A stretch of DNA of 64,000 nucleotides. Source: Synechococcus sp. PCC 6312. GTDB lineage: Bacteria > Cyanobacteriota > Cyanobacteriia > Thermosynechococcales > Thermosynechococcaceae. This document shows positions 10,215-18,832 of the stretch, in pieces. The number at the start of each line of letters is the position of its first letter. Positions within the stretch are counted from its first letter, which is position 1. The notes under the pieces are model-generated. The model saw only the letters and a list, made by a program, of their open reading frames with translations, made no database searches and had not been told where the DNA came from. Position numbers and translations under genes: made by a program. Location: assembly GCF_000316685.1 (NCBI RefSeq), contig NC_019680.1, positions 2,109,501 through 2,173,500 on the forward strand, given 5' to 3'.

Positions 10215-10760
10215 ATGAATGTTGAATTAGGGCAACCGCTGCGATTACATATTGGAGGGAAAGAGGCTCACCCGGATTGGAAAATACTTGATATTGAGTC
10301 ACGCCCAGAAGTTGACTTTATCGGTGATGCAACCAAGTTGAGCCAATTTCCAGATCATTCCATCAATTGTATTTATTCCAGTCATGTTTTAGAGCATTTT
10401 TACTATGGCATCAATAATGAACTGAGTACGGTTTTGAGTGAGTGGTATCGTGTTTTAGAGGAAAATGGAAAGCTATACATCAGCGTACCAGATTTAAAAA
10501 CATTATGCTGGTTATACACGAATCCAAACCTTTTGCCTCTAGAACGCTTTCATTTGATGCGAATTATGTTTGGTGGTCAGATTAATGAATATGATATTCA
10601 TAAAGTCGGATTTGACTTTGACATTCTTGCGATGTACTTAAACGAAGCTGGCTTTACTGAGATTGAACAAGTATCAACCTTTGATTTATTTAATGACTGT
10701 AGTGGATTAAGAATTTTGGATACGCTGATTAGCTTAAACGTCATTGCAACCAAGAGCTAA
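10215..10760 (+). CDS. class I SAM-dependent methyltransferase
   Basis: A 181-residue protein beginning MNVELGQPLRLHIGGKE. This resembles methyltransferases in which the SAM-binding loop is LHIGGKxxHPDWxxxDI rather than the classic GxGxG. The post-I region (DFIGDATKLSQFPDHS) is followed by CIYSSHVLEHF, then a WYRVLEENGKLYISVPD strand typical of Methyltransf_11-like domains. The open frame extends upstream into the Uma2 remnant, but that part has no family resemblance, so I use ATG 10215. Base composition is more AT-rich than the neighbours, suggesting later arrival. Substrate unknown; such proteins are often found in surface-polysaccharide loci, which is not evident here. Confidence 0.75.
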   Translation: MNVELGQPLRLHIGGKEAHPDWKILDIESRPEVDFIGDATKLSQFPDHSINCIYSSHVLEHFYYGINNELSTVLSEWYRVLEENGKLYISVPDLKTLCWLYTNPNLLPLERFHLMRIMFGGQINEYDIHKVGFDFDILAMYLNEAGFTEIEQVSTFDLFNDCSGLRILDTLISLNVIATKS

Positions 10761-10770
10761 ACTATTAATT

Positions 10771-11784
10771 TTACTGGTCAAGTTGAATCCGAGGATCGAC
10801 AAACTTTAGTAATAAATCCGCCAATAAGTTTCCGAGGATCAACATCACGGCTCCGATCATTAAGCTGGCCATGACGAGATATAAATCTTGTACCTGAACT
10901 GCTTGTAAAATTAATCGCCCCAGGCCTGGCCAGTTAAAAAAGTATTCGGCAATAAAAGCCCCACTGAGTAATCCGGCAAATTCAAACCCTAACAACGTAA
11001 TTAAAGGATTGATTGCATTGCGGAGGGCATGAACATAGATGACTCGATGTTCGGGCAAGCCTTTGGCCCGGGCCGTTTGGATATAGTTTTGTCGCAAGAC
11101 ATCCAGTAAATTGCCCCGCATTAACCGTTGTAACCCGGCAAAGCTGGTAATACTCAACGCTAAAGTCGGTAAAATCAAATGCCAGCCAATATCTAGCACC
11201 TTGCCAAGGCCTGTGAAGTCCGCATAATCAATACTGGTCATATTCCCGACAGGAAACAAGGGCATACTCTGAGCTAAGAATAATAACAATAATGCGGCAA
11301 CAAAACTGGGAAACCCTTGGGCCAGATAACTTACCACCTGCAAGACCCGGTCTGCCCACCGATTTTGATTCACCGCCGCCACAATCCCCAAGGGAATCCC
11401 AATCCCCCACGTCACCAGAATAGAACTAAACGCTAAGAGCAAGGTGGCCGGAACCCGATCCCATAACAAAGACGCAACCGACCGTTGATAAATAAAACTC
11501 GTGCCAAAATTCCCTTGGGAAATAATCTGCCAGAGCCAGTGAAAATATTGTTCCGCGGCCGAGCGATTTAGGCCAAACTGTTGCTCCAACTCTGCTAACC
11601 GTTCCGGGGAAATGCGGGGATTTGCCTTGAGAGTATCCAGATAAGTGCCAGGGGCTAGCTGAATAATGGCAAAACTGAGGGCAGAGGCTAAAAATAAGGT
11701 CAGCAGGGCCTGGGCCAAGCGTTGGATAATATAAAGCGTGGTTTCCTGTCTCAAAAATTGTTTAACGAGCCTGACCCATCCCAT
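10771..11784 (-). CDS. ABC transporter permease, DppB/OppB type
   Basis: A 337-residue inner-membrane permease of the peptide/nickel (PepT) class. Visible are an N-terminal helix (LAQALLTLFLASALSFAII), the periplasmic loop with LAELEQQFGLN, further helices from about residue 110, and the cytoplasmic EAA-type loop ARAKGLPEHRVIYVHALRNAINPL that contacts the ATPase. No partner permease (DppC), ATPase or binding protein is adjacent, as is common for scattered cyanobacterial Opp components. The ATG at 11784 shares its CATG with the start of the divergent DUF3593 gene, so the true start could be a few codons inside. Confidence 0.9.
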   Translation of the reverse strand: MGWVRLVKQFLRQETTLYIIQRLAQALLTLFLASALSFAIIQLAPGTYLDTLKANPRISPERLAELEQQFGLNRSAAEQYFHWLWQIISQGNFGTSFIYQRSVASLLWDRVPATLLLAFSSILVTWGIGIPLGIVAAVNQNRWADRVLQVVSYLAQGFPSFVAALLLLFLAQSMPLFPVGNMTSIDYADFTGLGKVLDIGWHLILPTLALSITSFAGLQRLMRGNLLDVLRQNYIQTARAKGLPEHRVIYVHALRNAINPLITLLGFEFAGLLSGAFIAEYFFNWPGLGRLILQAVQVQDLYLVMASLMIGAVMLILGNLLADLLLKFVDPRIQLDQ

Positions 11785-12088
11785 GGATGTTAATACCCTA
11801 TTTGCCTTGTCATTGTTTCCCTTTCTTGGCTTTCTCTATTTTTTAACCAAAACCCCAACCATGCCCCGGCTCGCGTTAATGGGATTTTATGGCACGTTAG
11901 TCTTTGTTGCCGTCACAATTCCAGCCGGACTCTATGCCTTACGGGTTTATCATACCTCCTTAGCGAATGTGGATTGGTTGCATGGGGCCGCAGAAGCTTT
12001 TTTGACCGTAGCCAATATTTTCGTTGTCCTCGGATTTCGCCAGGCCCTGCGCGCGGTTCCGACTCCCGCTGATCCACCGAAGTCTTAA
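11783..12088 (+). CDS. DUF3593 family membrane protein
   Basis: A 101-residue hydrophobic protein beginning MDVNTLFALSLFPFLGFLYFLTK, followed by MPRLALMGFYGTLVFVAVTIPAG. This matches the DUF3593 family of cyanobacteria and plastid-bearing organisms as I remember it. Three membrane helices are visible (about residues 5-22, 32-52 and 65-88). The function is not known. An in-frame ATG at 11738 lies inside the divergent permease and lacks family resemblance, so it is not used. The exonuclease gene follows after 15 bp, probably in the same transcript. Confidence 0.82.
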   Translation: MDVNTLFALSLFPFLGFLYFLTKTPTMPRLALMGFYGTLVFVAVTIPAGLYALRVYHTSLANVDWLHGAAEAFLTVANIFVVLGFRQALRAVPTPADPPKS

Positions 12089-12103
12089 GCAGAGATTCTT
12101 TTG

Positions 12104-12850
12104 ATGCTCCACTCCCAAGACATTCTGGCCATATATCGACACCTGGGAACTAGTGATTTAACCGTTGTAGATGTGGAAACAACGGGGAGTCAACCCGACC
12201 ATAATTGGGTGATTGAAATTTCTGTTCTCCAGGGATGCCCCCAGGCCGGGATTGCCAAACACAGAACGCAACTGATCAAACCACCGATCCCAATTCCGAA
12301 AGATATTCAACGCTTTACAGGAATTACCCCAGATCTCGTCACCGATGCCCCCCCACCCGCCCAGGCCTGGCCTGAATTTTTACCCCTGTTAGAAACCGGA
12401 ATTTTCACTGCCCACAACTTGCCTTTTGACTATGGTTTTATCCAGTCAGAGTATGAAAAACTAAATATCCCCTTTAGCCGCCCCTTAGAGGCCCAATTTT
12501 GTACCGTCAAGCTCTCCCGGATTTTACTCTCCCACCTGAAATCCCGCCGTTTACCCGATCTCGTCCGCCATTTTGATTTTCCTGTAGATACCTCTCATCG
12601 CGCCGAAGCAGACACCCTGGCCTGTTGGTACTTAACCCTAGAGTTAGTTAACCGCTTAGAACAAACCCCCGATGGGCCAATCCTAGAAAAACTGGGGCAA
12701 GAATGGCTCACCCTTGAAGAGGCTGCTCAACTGTTAGGCACTGATGTCACAACTGCCTTAGGAGAACTCATGCATCCCCATATCGTTAACAAATGCACCC
12801 GCCGCGGCGAGATTCTCTTCCAGCGCCATAGTGTTGAACGCATCTGTTAG
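12104..12850 (+). CDS. DEDDh 3'-5' exonuclease (DnaQ/epsilon-like)
   Basis: A 248-residue protein with the three exonuclease motifs of the DnaQ superfamily. Exo I is VVDVETTG (catalytic Asp and Glu), Exo II is FTAHNLPFDYGF (Asp), and Exo III is SHRAEADT (His and Asp), which makes it the DEDDh subtype. The last ~70 residues (TLEEAAQLLGTDVTTALGE) resemble a small helical or winged-helix appendix. It is too short and separate to be the whole DNA polymerase III epsilon/PolC system, and it could serve proofreading, repair or RNA turnover. A TTG sits immediately before the chosen ATG at 12104. Confidence 0.88.
   Translation: MLHSQDILAIYRHLGTSDLTVVDVETTGSQPDHNWVIEISVLQGCPQAGIAKHRTQLIKPPIPIPKDIQRFTGITPDLVTDAPPPAQAWPEFLPLLETGIFTAHNLPFDYGFIQSEYEKLNIPFSRPLEAQFCTVKLSRILLSHLKSRRLPDLVRHFDFPVDTSHRAEADTLACWYLTLELVNRLEQTPDGPILEKLGQEWLTLEEAAQLLGTDVTTALGELMHPHIVNKCTRRGEILFQRHSVERIC
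12361..12370. repeat. representative copy of the iterated palindrome CCAGGCCTGG
   Basis: This 10-bp perfect palindrome was located by eye at 2325, 6115, 8836, 10920, 12361, 19963, 21825, 31150, 33142, 37510, 43734, 44059, 45203, 51880, 52893 and 56850 (first base given). Nine-base near copies lie at 9591, 30561 and 60715, and the half-sites CCAGGCC and GGCCTGG occur throughout the window. In coding regions the favoured frame reads Gln-Ala-Trp. The palindrome contains StuI/HaeIII-type GGCC and two back-to-back CCWGG pentamers. It seems to take the place that HIP1 (GCGATCGC, one copy at 19160) has in other cyanobacteria. Confidence 0.9.
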
Positions 12851-12924
12851 GGGCCTGGCAGAGGAAACGAGGAACGCCTGCGCGTCAATTAGGATATGGG
12901 GGTAGCCGTTAAGCGATGCGATAG

Positions 12925-13989
12925 ATGGATCCGATACAACTTGGTTTAATTGCTTCGATCCTTTCAGGGGTTTGTACCGCGGCCTGGACAGTTCTCACCT
13001 GGCGACAGCAACAGGATAAGGAAGAAGAAGCAAAACGAGATCGCAATGCTGCCCTCTATGTCAATCCCTTTATCCTTGCGGCAGAGGAACTTCAAGATGC
13101 TCTCTATAACTACCTCAGCGGCAATTACCACAAACTCCCCGGCGAAGAAACACGTCAAGGCTATGCTGGGTTTTCGGCAGCGGCCCTAGAAATTGTCTAT
13201 ACCATCGTGATTTATTTTGGTTGGTCGTTCACGATCTATCGCTATGGCCCCTATACCAGTGACGAAAAACTCATTGAACTCACCCGCCAAGTCTCAGAGA
13301 TGTTTTCCGACATTACCCACGCTAGCGAAGCCGAAGAAGATGCCTTTTACTTCTCATACCCCGAACAAAAAGCCCTCGGTCTGACCTTTGTTAAGCCCAC
13401 TGCGATTGCCTACGCCCATGCTGGTAACGCTGCCCATCTAAATACCCACTTACCTCAAGTCGAATCCCAGTTTCCCAGTTTTGAGTCCATTTCTCTTTAT
13501 GATTTTGAGGAACAAATTAAGAATCAACGGAATGAACGCTCGGCCCTCTACCTGAATATTCGCGATGCCCTCCATGCCATAGATAAGGCTCAACCCACCG
13601 CAGATTTTACGGGGCGGCGGCGTTTGGTACGGGTGCAGAACTATTTAGTGGACTTAGTAAATTATCTGGAAGAAAAAGAGGGCTTTTCGGTATCTGTTTC
13701 TAAGCGGCGGCGGGCCAGACATCATCTGACTTTTGCCCAACTCTTTGGCTATATTGATTTGCAAGTGGCCCATCATATTCCGGGACGGCTGCGGCTTAAA
13801 TTTCCAGTTTTGAAGAATAACATGGTCTATGGGGTTCACTTTGAATCGTTCTTCTTTTCTTTGGAAGGTGTTAAAGATGTGCGGGTCAATCTCCAGGCCT
13901 GTAGCATTGTGATTGAGTATGACATCAAGAAATATTCCATGAATGAACTAGAAGCAACCTTGGGCAACTATATCCACAACCTCAGTTGA
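12925..13989 (+). CDS. membrane-anchored protein with C-terminal HMA-like domain
   Basis: A 354-residue protein of unknown function. An N-terminal membrane helix (residues ~5-25, LGLIASILSGVCTAAWTVL) is followed by a charged linker (QQQDKEEEAKRDRNA). A helical central region (~40-260) has no motif I recognise. A C-terminal ferredoxin-like domain begins HHIPGRLRLKFP and ends VKDVRVNLQACSIVIEYD. That last part matches the HMA_2 style seen near the N-terminus of some metal P-type ATPases and magnetosome- or encapsulin-associated proteins. It has no CxxC metal site. It lies just upstream of a Fur-box iron transporter ATPase, so a metal-related role is possible but inferred. Confidence 0.75.
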   Translation: MDPIQLGLIASILSGVCTAAWTVLTWRQQQDKEEEAKRDRNAALYVNPFILAAEELQDALYNYLSGNYHKLPGEETRQGYAGFSAAALEIVYTIVIYFGWSFTIYRYGPYTSDEKLIELTRQVSEMFSDITHASEAEEDAFYFSYPEQKALGLTFVKPTAIAYAHAGNAAHLNTHLPQVESQFPSFESISLYDFEEQIKNQRNERSALYLNIRDALHAIDKAQPTADFTGRRRLVRVQNYLVDLVNYLEEKEGFSVSVSKRRRARHHLTFAQLFGYIDLQVAHHIPGRLRLKFPVLKNNMVYGVHFESFFFSLEGVKDVRVNLQACSIVIEYDIKKYSMNELEATLGNYIHNLS

Positions 13990-14081
13990 GCCAAGGATTA
14001 TCTCCCAACTTCCCGGAGAAATTTAACCGGAGGCATGACTAGAGTAGAGACATTGGGGCGGTGGTATGGTTAGATTATACT

Positions 14082-14100
14082 AATGAGAATTATTCTTATC
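14082..14100 (+). promoter_or_regulatory. putative Fur box before the iron-transport ATPase gene
   Basis: The 19-bp site contains TGAGAAT-T-ATTCTTA, a 7-1-7 inverted repeat with one mismatch, close to the classic Fur pattern TGATAAT-N-ATTATCA. It lies 20-38 bases before the ATG at 14120, in position to overlap the promoter. Iron-dependent repression is therefore likely, by inference from the site alone. Confidence 0.65.
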
Positions 14101-14119
14101 TCCCTTTTTTGACTGCTCC

Positions 14120-15220
14120 ATGCTGACATCTGATCTCCAGGCCCCGTCTCATCCCAGTTCTCCAAGCACTAGGCAACCAATTTTGCGCCTTGCGGCAGTG
14201 ACCAAAAGATATCAACCCCAGGCCCGCCCCGCAGTCGAAAGTATTTCCCTCGAATTACAATCGGGGCACATTTTAAGTTTACTCGGCCCTTCTGGCTGCG
14301 GAAAAACAACTCTATTGCGACTGATTGCTGGGTTTGAGACCATTGACCAGGGGGAAATTTACCTGAATCAGCACCGAATTGCCACCGCCAAAGGGGGGCT
14401 CCCACCCGAACAGCGCTCCTTAGGGATGGTTTTTCAGGATTTTGCCCTCTTTCCCCATTTAACCGTTTTTGAAAATATTGCTTTTGGCTTGCAACAACAG
14501 CGTTTGAAATCGGGAATTATCCGAGCTAAGGTAGCATCTAGTCTGGCCTTAGTGGGCCTGGAGGGTATGGCCCAGCGGTATCCCCATCAACTCTCTGGTG
14601 GGCAGCAGCAACGAGTCGCGTTAGCTAGAGCTTTGGCCCCTGAGCCGACTTTAATTTTGCTAGATGAACCCCTTAGCAATCTGGATGCCCTTGTCCGTAT
14701 CCAACTCCGGGAAGAACTCCGGCAGATTCTCAAGGTGGCGGGAACGACGGCCATTTTTGTCACCCATGATCAAGAAGAAGCTCTCGGAATTTCTGATGTG
14801 GTGGCAGTCATGCAGCAGGGTAAGTTGGAGCAATGGGGGACACCTGAAGACATCTACCTCCAGCCCGCCTCCCGCTTTGTGGCCGGATTTGTCACCCAGG
14901 CCAACTTCCTCCCAGCCCAGGCCGAAGGTTCTAGTTGCCAGACTGAAGTTGGACAATTTACAACCCCAGAAGAGGCGGGTCATGGGCCTGGGGAGCTAAT
15001 GCTACGGGAGGAGGAACTGATTCTGGAACCTGTGGCCCAATCGGATATTGTGATTCGTACCCGCCAGTTTTTAGGTCGGGAGTATCGGTATTGCCTACAG
15101 ACGGCCTCTGGTCGTGAACTTCATGCTCGCTCTGTCACGCCCCACCCCCTCCCTGTCGGTACCCATGTGATTGTCAAAACCCAACCCCAGGCCGGACGAT
15201 TTTTTCCTAGCCCCTCCTGA
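14120..15220 (+). CDS. futC: iron(III) ABC transporter ATP-binding protein (FutC/FbpC-like)
   Basis: A 366-residue ABC ATPase. Walker A is LLGPSGCGKTTLL, the Q-loop is GMVFQDFALFPHLTVFENI, the signature is LSGGQQQRVALARALA, Walker B is LILLDEPLSNLD, and the switch is FVTHDQEEA. The C-terminal ~120 residues form a TOBE-like regulatory extension, as in FbpC/PotA/CysA-class ATPases. The Fur-type box immediately upstream points to ferric-iron uptake. No permease or binding protein is adjacent, which fits cyanobacteria, where fut genes are often scattered. A spermidine or sulfate importer cannot be excluded from the protein alone. Confidence 0.82.
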   Translation: MLTSDLQAPSHPSSPSTRQPILRLAAVTKRYQPQARPAVESISLELQSGHILSLLGPSGCGKTTLLRLIAGFETIDQGEIYLNQHRIATAKGGLPPEQRSLGMVFQDFALFPHLTVFENIAFGLQQQRLKSGIIRAKVASSLALVGLEGMAQRYPHQLSGGQQQRVALARALAPEPTLILLDEPLSNLDALVRIQLREELRQILKVAGTTAIFVTHDQEEALGISDVVAVMQQGKLEQWGTPEDIYLQPASRFVAGFVTQANFLPAQAEGSSCQTEVGQFTTPEEAGHGPGELMLREEELILEPVAQSDIVIRTRQFLGREYRYCLQTASGRELHARSVTPHPLPVGTHVIVKTQPQAGRFFPSPS

Positions 15221-15246
15221 TAATCCCAATTCAGTTGTAATCCCGA

Positions 15247-16383
15247 TTAAGTTTGGAGGTTTGCTAAAACGTTTCTGGCAATCCGGTTCCAGTCGAAACG
15301 TTCCAAGGCATAAGTCCGCCCGGCCTGGGCCATTTTTGCGCGTTTGTCGGGATTTTTAAGGAGATCAATGATGGCCTGGGCAAAGTCATCCATAAATTTC
15401 GCTGTGATTGGATAGTCCCAGTCCACCAAAATACTCGTTTTTCCGGGGATGGTTGTTTCGGGTAAAGCCCCACGATAGGAAGAAATCGGTACCGTCATGG
15501 CACATTGGCTCTCAGCGGCTCCGATACAAAAAGTTTCGGCATTGAATGAATACATGGCCTGGGGAGAGGGTTCATGGGGAAGTTGGGGTAAGACCCAAAG
15601 GGCAGCTTGCATCAGTTCTTGGGCGAGTTGGGCTTTACTGGCCTGGCCCCGGAAAATAATCCCGTTTCCTTGCCAATGTTGGTAATCGGCTAAATCTACA
15701 TAGCTAAAAATATGGAGTTCAGCTTCGGGGCAGGCCTGTTTAACCTTGGGAAAAATTTGGCTCACCAGTACCTCCAGGCCCCGTTCTGGTCGGGAAGAAT
15801 AGATAATCCGCCAGGGGTATTTTGACCAGTTTTCGACATCAAACAAGTCCAGATCAATGCCATTGGGAGAGACTAAAATTTTTTCGGGTGCGAGTCTCAT
15901 TCCCTGAATAAACGGTTCAGCTTGCCAGTGGGAAACGGCTATTACCCGATCAATCCGGCGAAATAATAGCCCTAACAACCGGAGGATTAATTTTCCCGCT
16001 ATTTTTTTCCAGCTATTGGCCTGCTCGGGATAGATACCCAAAGCTGAAAAGTCATCATGGGCCCAAAAGAGGACTTGCTTGGCCGGAATCGGAAATATTG
16101 GGCCAGCAAAATCACGAACAATGATCAAATAATCAACGGGATGCTTCCGGGCGTAGTCGATGGTTTCCCACAAGCCCCAACGGGGATGGTAGTCCCGATA
16201 GAGCACACCATCATAAATCCCTGCCTCTGACCGACAGTTGTTAATCACCGTGACTTGATGCCCCAATTTGGCCAGGGCCTGAGCCAGGTAATAGACGCAA
16301 CTTTCCGTACCGCCTAAGCTCTTGGTCTGCAGGGTTAGGGGGGAGAAAATATCGGCAATCCGAGCAAAAAAAAGAAAGTGCAT
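15247..16383 (-). CDS. glycosyltransferase family 4 protein
   Basis: A 378-residue GT-B-type transferase. The N-terminal Rossmann half starts MHFLFFARIADIFSP with the acceptor loop KSLGGTESCVYYLAQALAKLGH. The C-terminal half has the donor-site features VSPNGIDLDLF and IIYSSRPERGLEVLV, and a glutamate-containing FNAETFCIGAAESQCA segment in the position of the E-x7-E motif. It probably transfers a sugar from a nucleotide donor to a glycan or lipid, but the acceptor is not predictable. It is convergent with futC and is followed upstream by the restriction-modification pair on the same strand. Confidence 0.85.
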   Translation of the reverse strand: MHFLFFARIADIFSPLTLQTKSLGGTESCVYYLAQALAKLGHQVTVINNCRSEAGIYDGVLYRDYHPRWGLWETIDYARKHPVDYLIIVRDFAGPIFPIPAKQVLFWAHDDFSALGIYPEQANSWKKIAGKLILRLLGLLFRRIDRVIAVSHWQAEPFIQGMRLAPEKILVSPNGIDLDLFDVENWSKYPWRIIYSSRPERGLEVLVSQIFPKVKQACPEAELHIFSYVDLADYQHWQGNGIIFRGQASKAQLAQELMQAALWVLPQLPHEPSPQAMYSFNAETFCIGAAESQCAMTVPISSYRGALPETTIPGKTSILVDWDYPITAKFMDDFAQAIIDLLKNPDKRAKMAQAGRTYALERFDWNRIARNVLANLQT

Positions 16384-16427
16384 AAACTTCTAAACTAGCT
16401 AGACTTTAACATTTAAACGAACAATTT

Positions 16428-17741
16428 CTAACTTGCTAGATAATCAAATTTACTGAATTTATTTGATTCCATTAAAATCGCTCTATTATTCTCATTATCA
16501 AATAAATCTTTAATAATTGCCTTGACTACAGGAACACTAACAGCATTTCCAAGTTGCTTATAAGCGGCATGATCCTCATGATGAATTGCAAATGTCTCGG
16601 GAAATCCTTGCAGTCTTGCACATTCACGGGGGGTAATTCTTCTAATCCGATCTTGATGAATTACTCCAATGCGACTAGCGTCAGAAGAGGTTAAGGTAAT
16701 TGAAATACTATCAGGATCCAATATTTTAAATATCTCAAAAGACATATTTCCACAAATAGGATTGAATTTTCCATTATGTTCCTTGAGGTATCCCTTTTCA
16801 ATGAGTGACTGAACTAAATCATAAAGATGATCATGATTAAAAAATGTTTGAATTTGATCAAGAGTTAAACTTTTTCCATCTTGATGTTTTCCAAAGGCTT
16901 TTAAGCGGCGGTTTGATATTAGTGCATTCATGAAATCTCGCTCATCTTGAGTACATTTACCCTTCAACCCTAAGTCCCAGGAGTGAATCGAATTTCCTCC
17001 TCGGAAGTCAATGAGTCGAACTCCATACAGTTTCTCAATTTTGTAACCCACTGCTTTCAACAATTGTTGCTCAAAGTTCCTGGAAACATAATAATTCTCA
17101 GAAACCTGTGTCTCGAGGATATCTTTTACTTTTATTACGGATAGGCTTTCATCAAACAAGCTTGGCTGAACGATATGTTGCTTAAATGAATGGGAATCAA
17201 TAGCTCCACGATCCGACTGAATTGTCAAGATAGGATATTGATGAAGAAGTCCAATAATATAGATACGGACTCTATTTTGAGCTAAGCTAAAATTACTACT
17301 GTTTAGAAGAAGATAATTAGTTTTGTACCCTAGCTTTTCTAATGAATGAAGAATGGTTTGAAAAGTTCTTCCACGATCATGAGTAGTTAATCCGCGCACA
17401 TTTTCAAGCAGAAATCCTTTAGGCTGACACTGTTCAAGGATGCGTTCTATTTCAAAAAAAAGAGTTCCTCGAGTATCTCCAAACCCCTTTTGTTTTCCAG
17501 CATGAGAGAATGGTTGGCACGGAAAGCCTGCGAGCATAAAGTCAAACTTTGGAATTTCAGAGACCTGTCGAATATCACCTTGAGGCACTTCATTGAAATT
17601 GAGAGCATAAGTCTCTTTTGCTTTCCGATCAATTTCTGAACTCAGAACACATTTTGATTCCAGACCAAGTTGCTGACAAGCTTGCTCAAGCCCTAACCGC
17701 ATTCCACCGATACCAGCAAAGAGATCAATAAACCGTATCAT
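16428..17741 (-). CDS. DNA (cytosine-5-)-methyltransferase of a type II restriction-modification system
   Basis: A 437-residue C5 methyltransferase with the motifs in canonical order: I (IDLFAGIGGMRLGLEQA), IV (LAGFPCQPFSHAGKQ, catalytic Cys), VI (FLLENVRGL), VIII (QNRVRIYIIG), a target-recognition stretch of about 180 residues, then IX (RRITPRECARLQGFP) and X (YKQLGNAVSVPV). It overlaps the 3' end of the restriction gene by four bases (ATGA), so the two are translationally coupled. Base composition is clearly more AT-rich than the flanking GT4 and hemB genes, consistent with horizontal acquisition. The recognition sequence cannot be read from the protein. Confidence 0.95.
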   Translation of the reverse strand: MIRFIDLFAGIGGMRLGLEQACQQLGLESKCVLSSEIDRKAKETYALNFNEVPQGDIRQVSEIPKFDFMLAGFPCQPFSHAGKQKGFGDTRGTLFFEIERILEQCQPKGFLLENVRGLTTHDRGRTFQTILHSLEKLGYKTNYLLLNSSNFSLAQNRVRIYIIGLLHQYPILTIQSDRGAIDSHSFKQHIVQPSLFDESLSVIKVKDILETQVSENYYVSRNFEQQLLKAVGYKIEKLYGVRLIDFRGGNSIHSWDLGLKGKCTQDERDFMNALISNRRLKAFGKHQDGKSLTLDQIQTFFNHDHLYDLVQSLIEKGYLKEHNGKFNPICGNMSFEIFKILDPDSISITLTSSDASRIGVIHQDRIRRITPRECARLQGFPETFAIHHEDHAAYKQLGNAVSVPVVKAIIKDLFDNENNRAILMESNKFSKFDYLAS

Positions 17742-18790
17742 AGTAGCTCTTGTTGGATAAAATTAATCAGAATATCAAACTCAACATCTGAATACGCAAC
17801 AGTACAATCACTGTTCTGACAGATTTTGATAATTGCAGAGGATCGTTGAAAGTTTCCAGCACCATCAATGACATAAGCGATCCGGTGACCACTAGAACTC
17901 ATAAGCTTTTTCCTAGTTTCCGCTAGTGATGCTTTTCTTTCAATAGTGCTATTGGTTGTGACCTGGAAGCTAATTTCAATACCAATAGATTTACTATTTT
18001 GTTTATTAGTATTTTTAGAAATTAATATATCGAAGGGGATTGATGTAGATGATGAGAGCTTAAGCTTTTTGTTGACTTCGACTGAATATTGACTACCTAA
18101 CTTTTGAATTAGGTATTCCTCGAGATATTTTTGAGCTAGTTGACCAAGTGAATTTGCCGTTGCTCCACCTGTAATTCGGCTGACGATAATATATCTTTCT
18201 TTGATAAATCTTTCTAACGCTGTTCTATCTCCCAGCATGGAACCGAGATTACAGACCTCTAGCCCAGCTTGATCCGCAGAATCTGACAATCCCGCATAAA
18301 GCAGGATCATTGTCGTGTCACGCTTTAAGTCATCAAATGGTTTGGGAATGAGAAGTCCATTACCATCAATGTGAAGTGTTGTGTTTTTTAAACCTGTATG
18401 GGACGAGGCCTTGAAAACGTAGCGACATGGTTTATCCTGCCAAGTAAAGTTCATCATTGCTCGATCTGACTTGCTGCGTCTTTCAAAAACCTCTGTGAAG
18501 TTCCTTCCGAGTCTTTGAATTGCCTCACCGCCATAGTTTGAAATAACAGCAAGATGCTTAATCAGTAAATTTGCGGGACAACCTACATATTGGGTGAGAC
18601 GGAAGATTTGTCTAGGATTTTTTCTACTCAGTTGTAGCAAAGCGATAAAATCATCCTGGGTTTTGAGCAATTTTGGCAGTACGCTAACTTCTGCATCTCG
18701 ATTCGCCAAATTTTCTGGCCACCACTTGCTTGCCTGTGCCTCTAGTGCAGTAATATCTCGCTGGAAATTACTCATCTTAAGGCTAGGCAA
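17738..18790 (-). CDS. type II restriction endonuclease (putative, partner of adjacent C5 methyltransferase)
   Basis: A 350-residue protein whose stop overlaps the methyltransferase start by four bases. The C-terminal third holds a likely PD-(D/E)xK-like core: SIPFDILIS (Asp), then SIGIEISFQVTTNS (Glu followed by a polar residue in place of the usual Lys), then TIERKASLAETRKK. The first 200 residues would carry DNA recognition. The call relies on coupling to a C5 methyltransferase plus this core; I cannot name the specificity. The AT-rich composition matches its partner. A second ATG (codon 6, 18775) is an alternative start. Confidence 0.8.
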   Translation of the reverse strand: MPSLKMSNFQRDITALEAQASKWWPENLANRDAEVSVLPKLLKTQDDFIALLQLSRKNPRQIFRLTQYVGCPANLLIKHLAVISNYGGEAIQRLGRNFTEVFERRSKSDRAMMNFTWQDKPCRYVFKASSHTGLKNTTLHIDGNGLLIPKPFDDLKRDTTMILLYAGLSDSADQAGLEVCNLGSMLGDRTALERFIKERYIIVSRITGGATANSLGQLAQKYLEEYLIQKLGSQYSVEVNKKLKLSSSTSIPFDILISKNTNKQNSKSIGIEISFQVTTNSTIERKASLAETRKKLMSSSGHRIAYVIDGAGNFQRSSAIIKICQNSDCTVAYSDVEFDILINFIQQELL

Positions 18791-18832
18791 CTTTAGATGT
18801 TTGAACTTTAAGCATACTGACCATCGAAGTAC

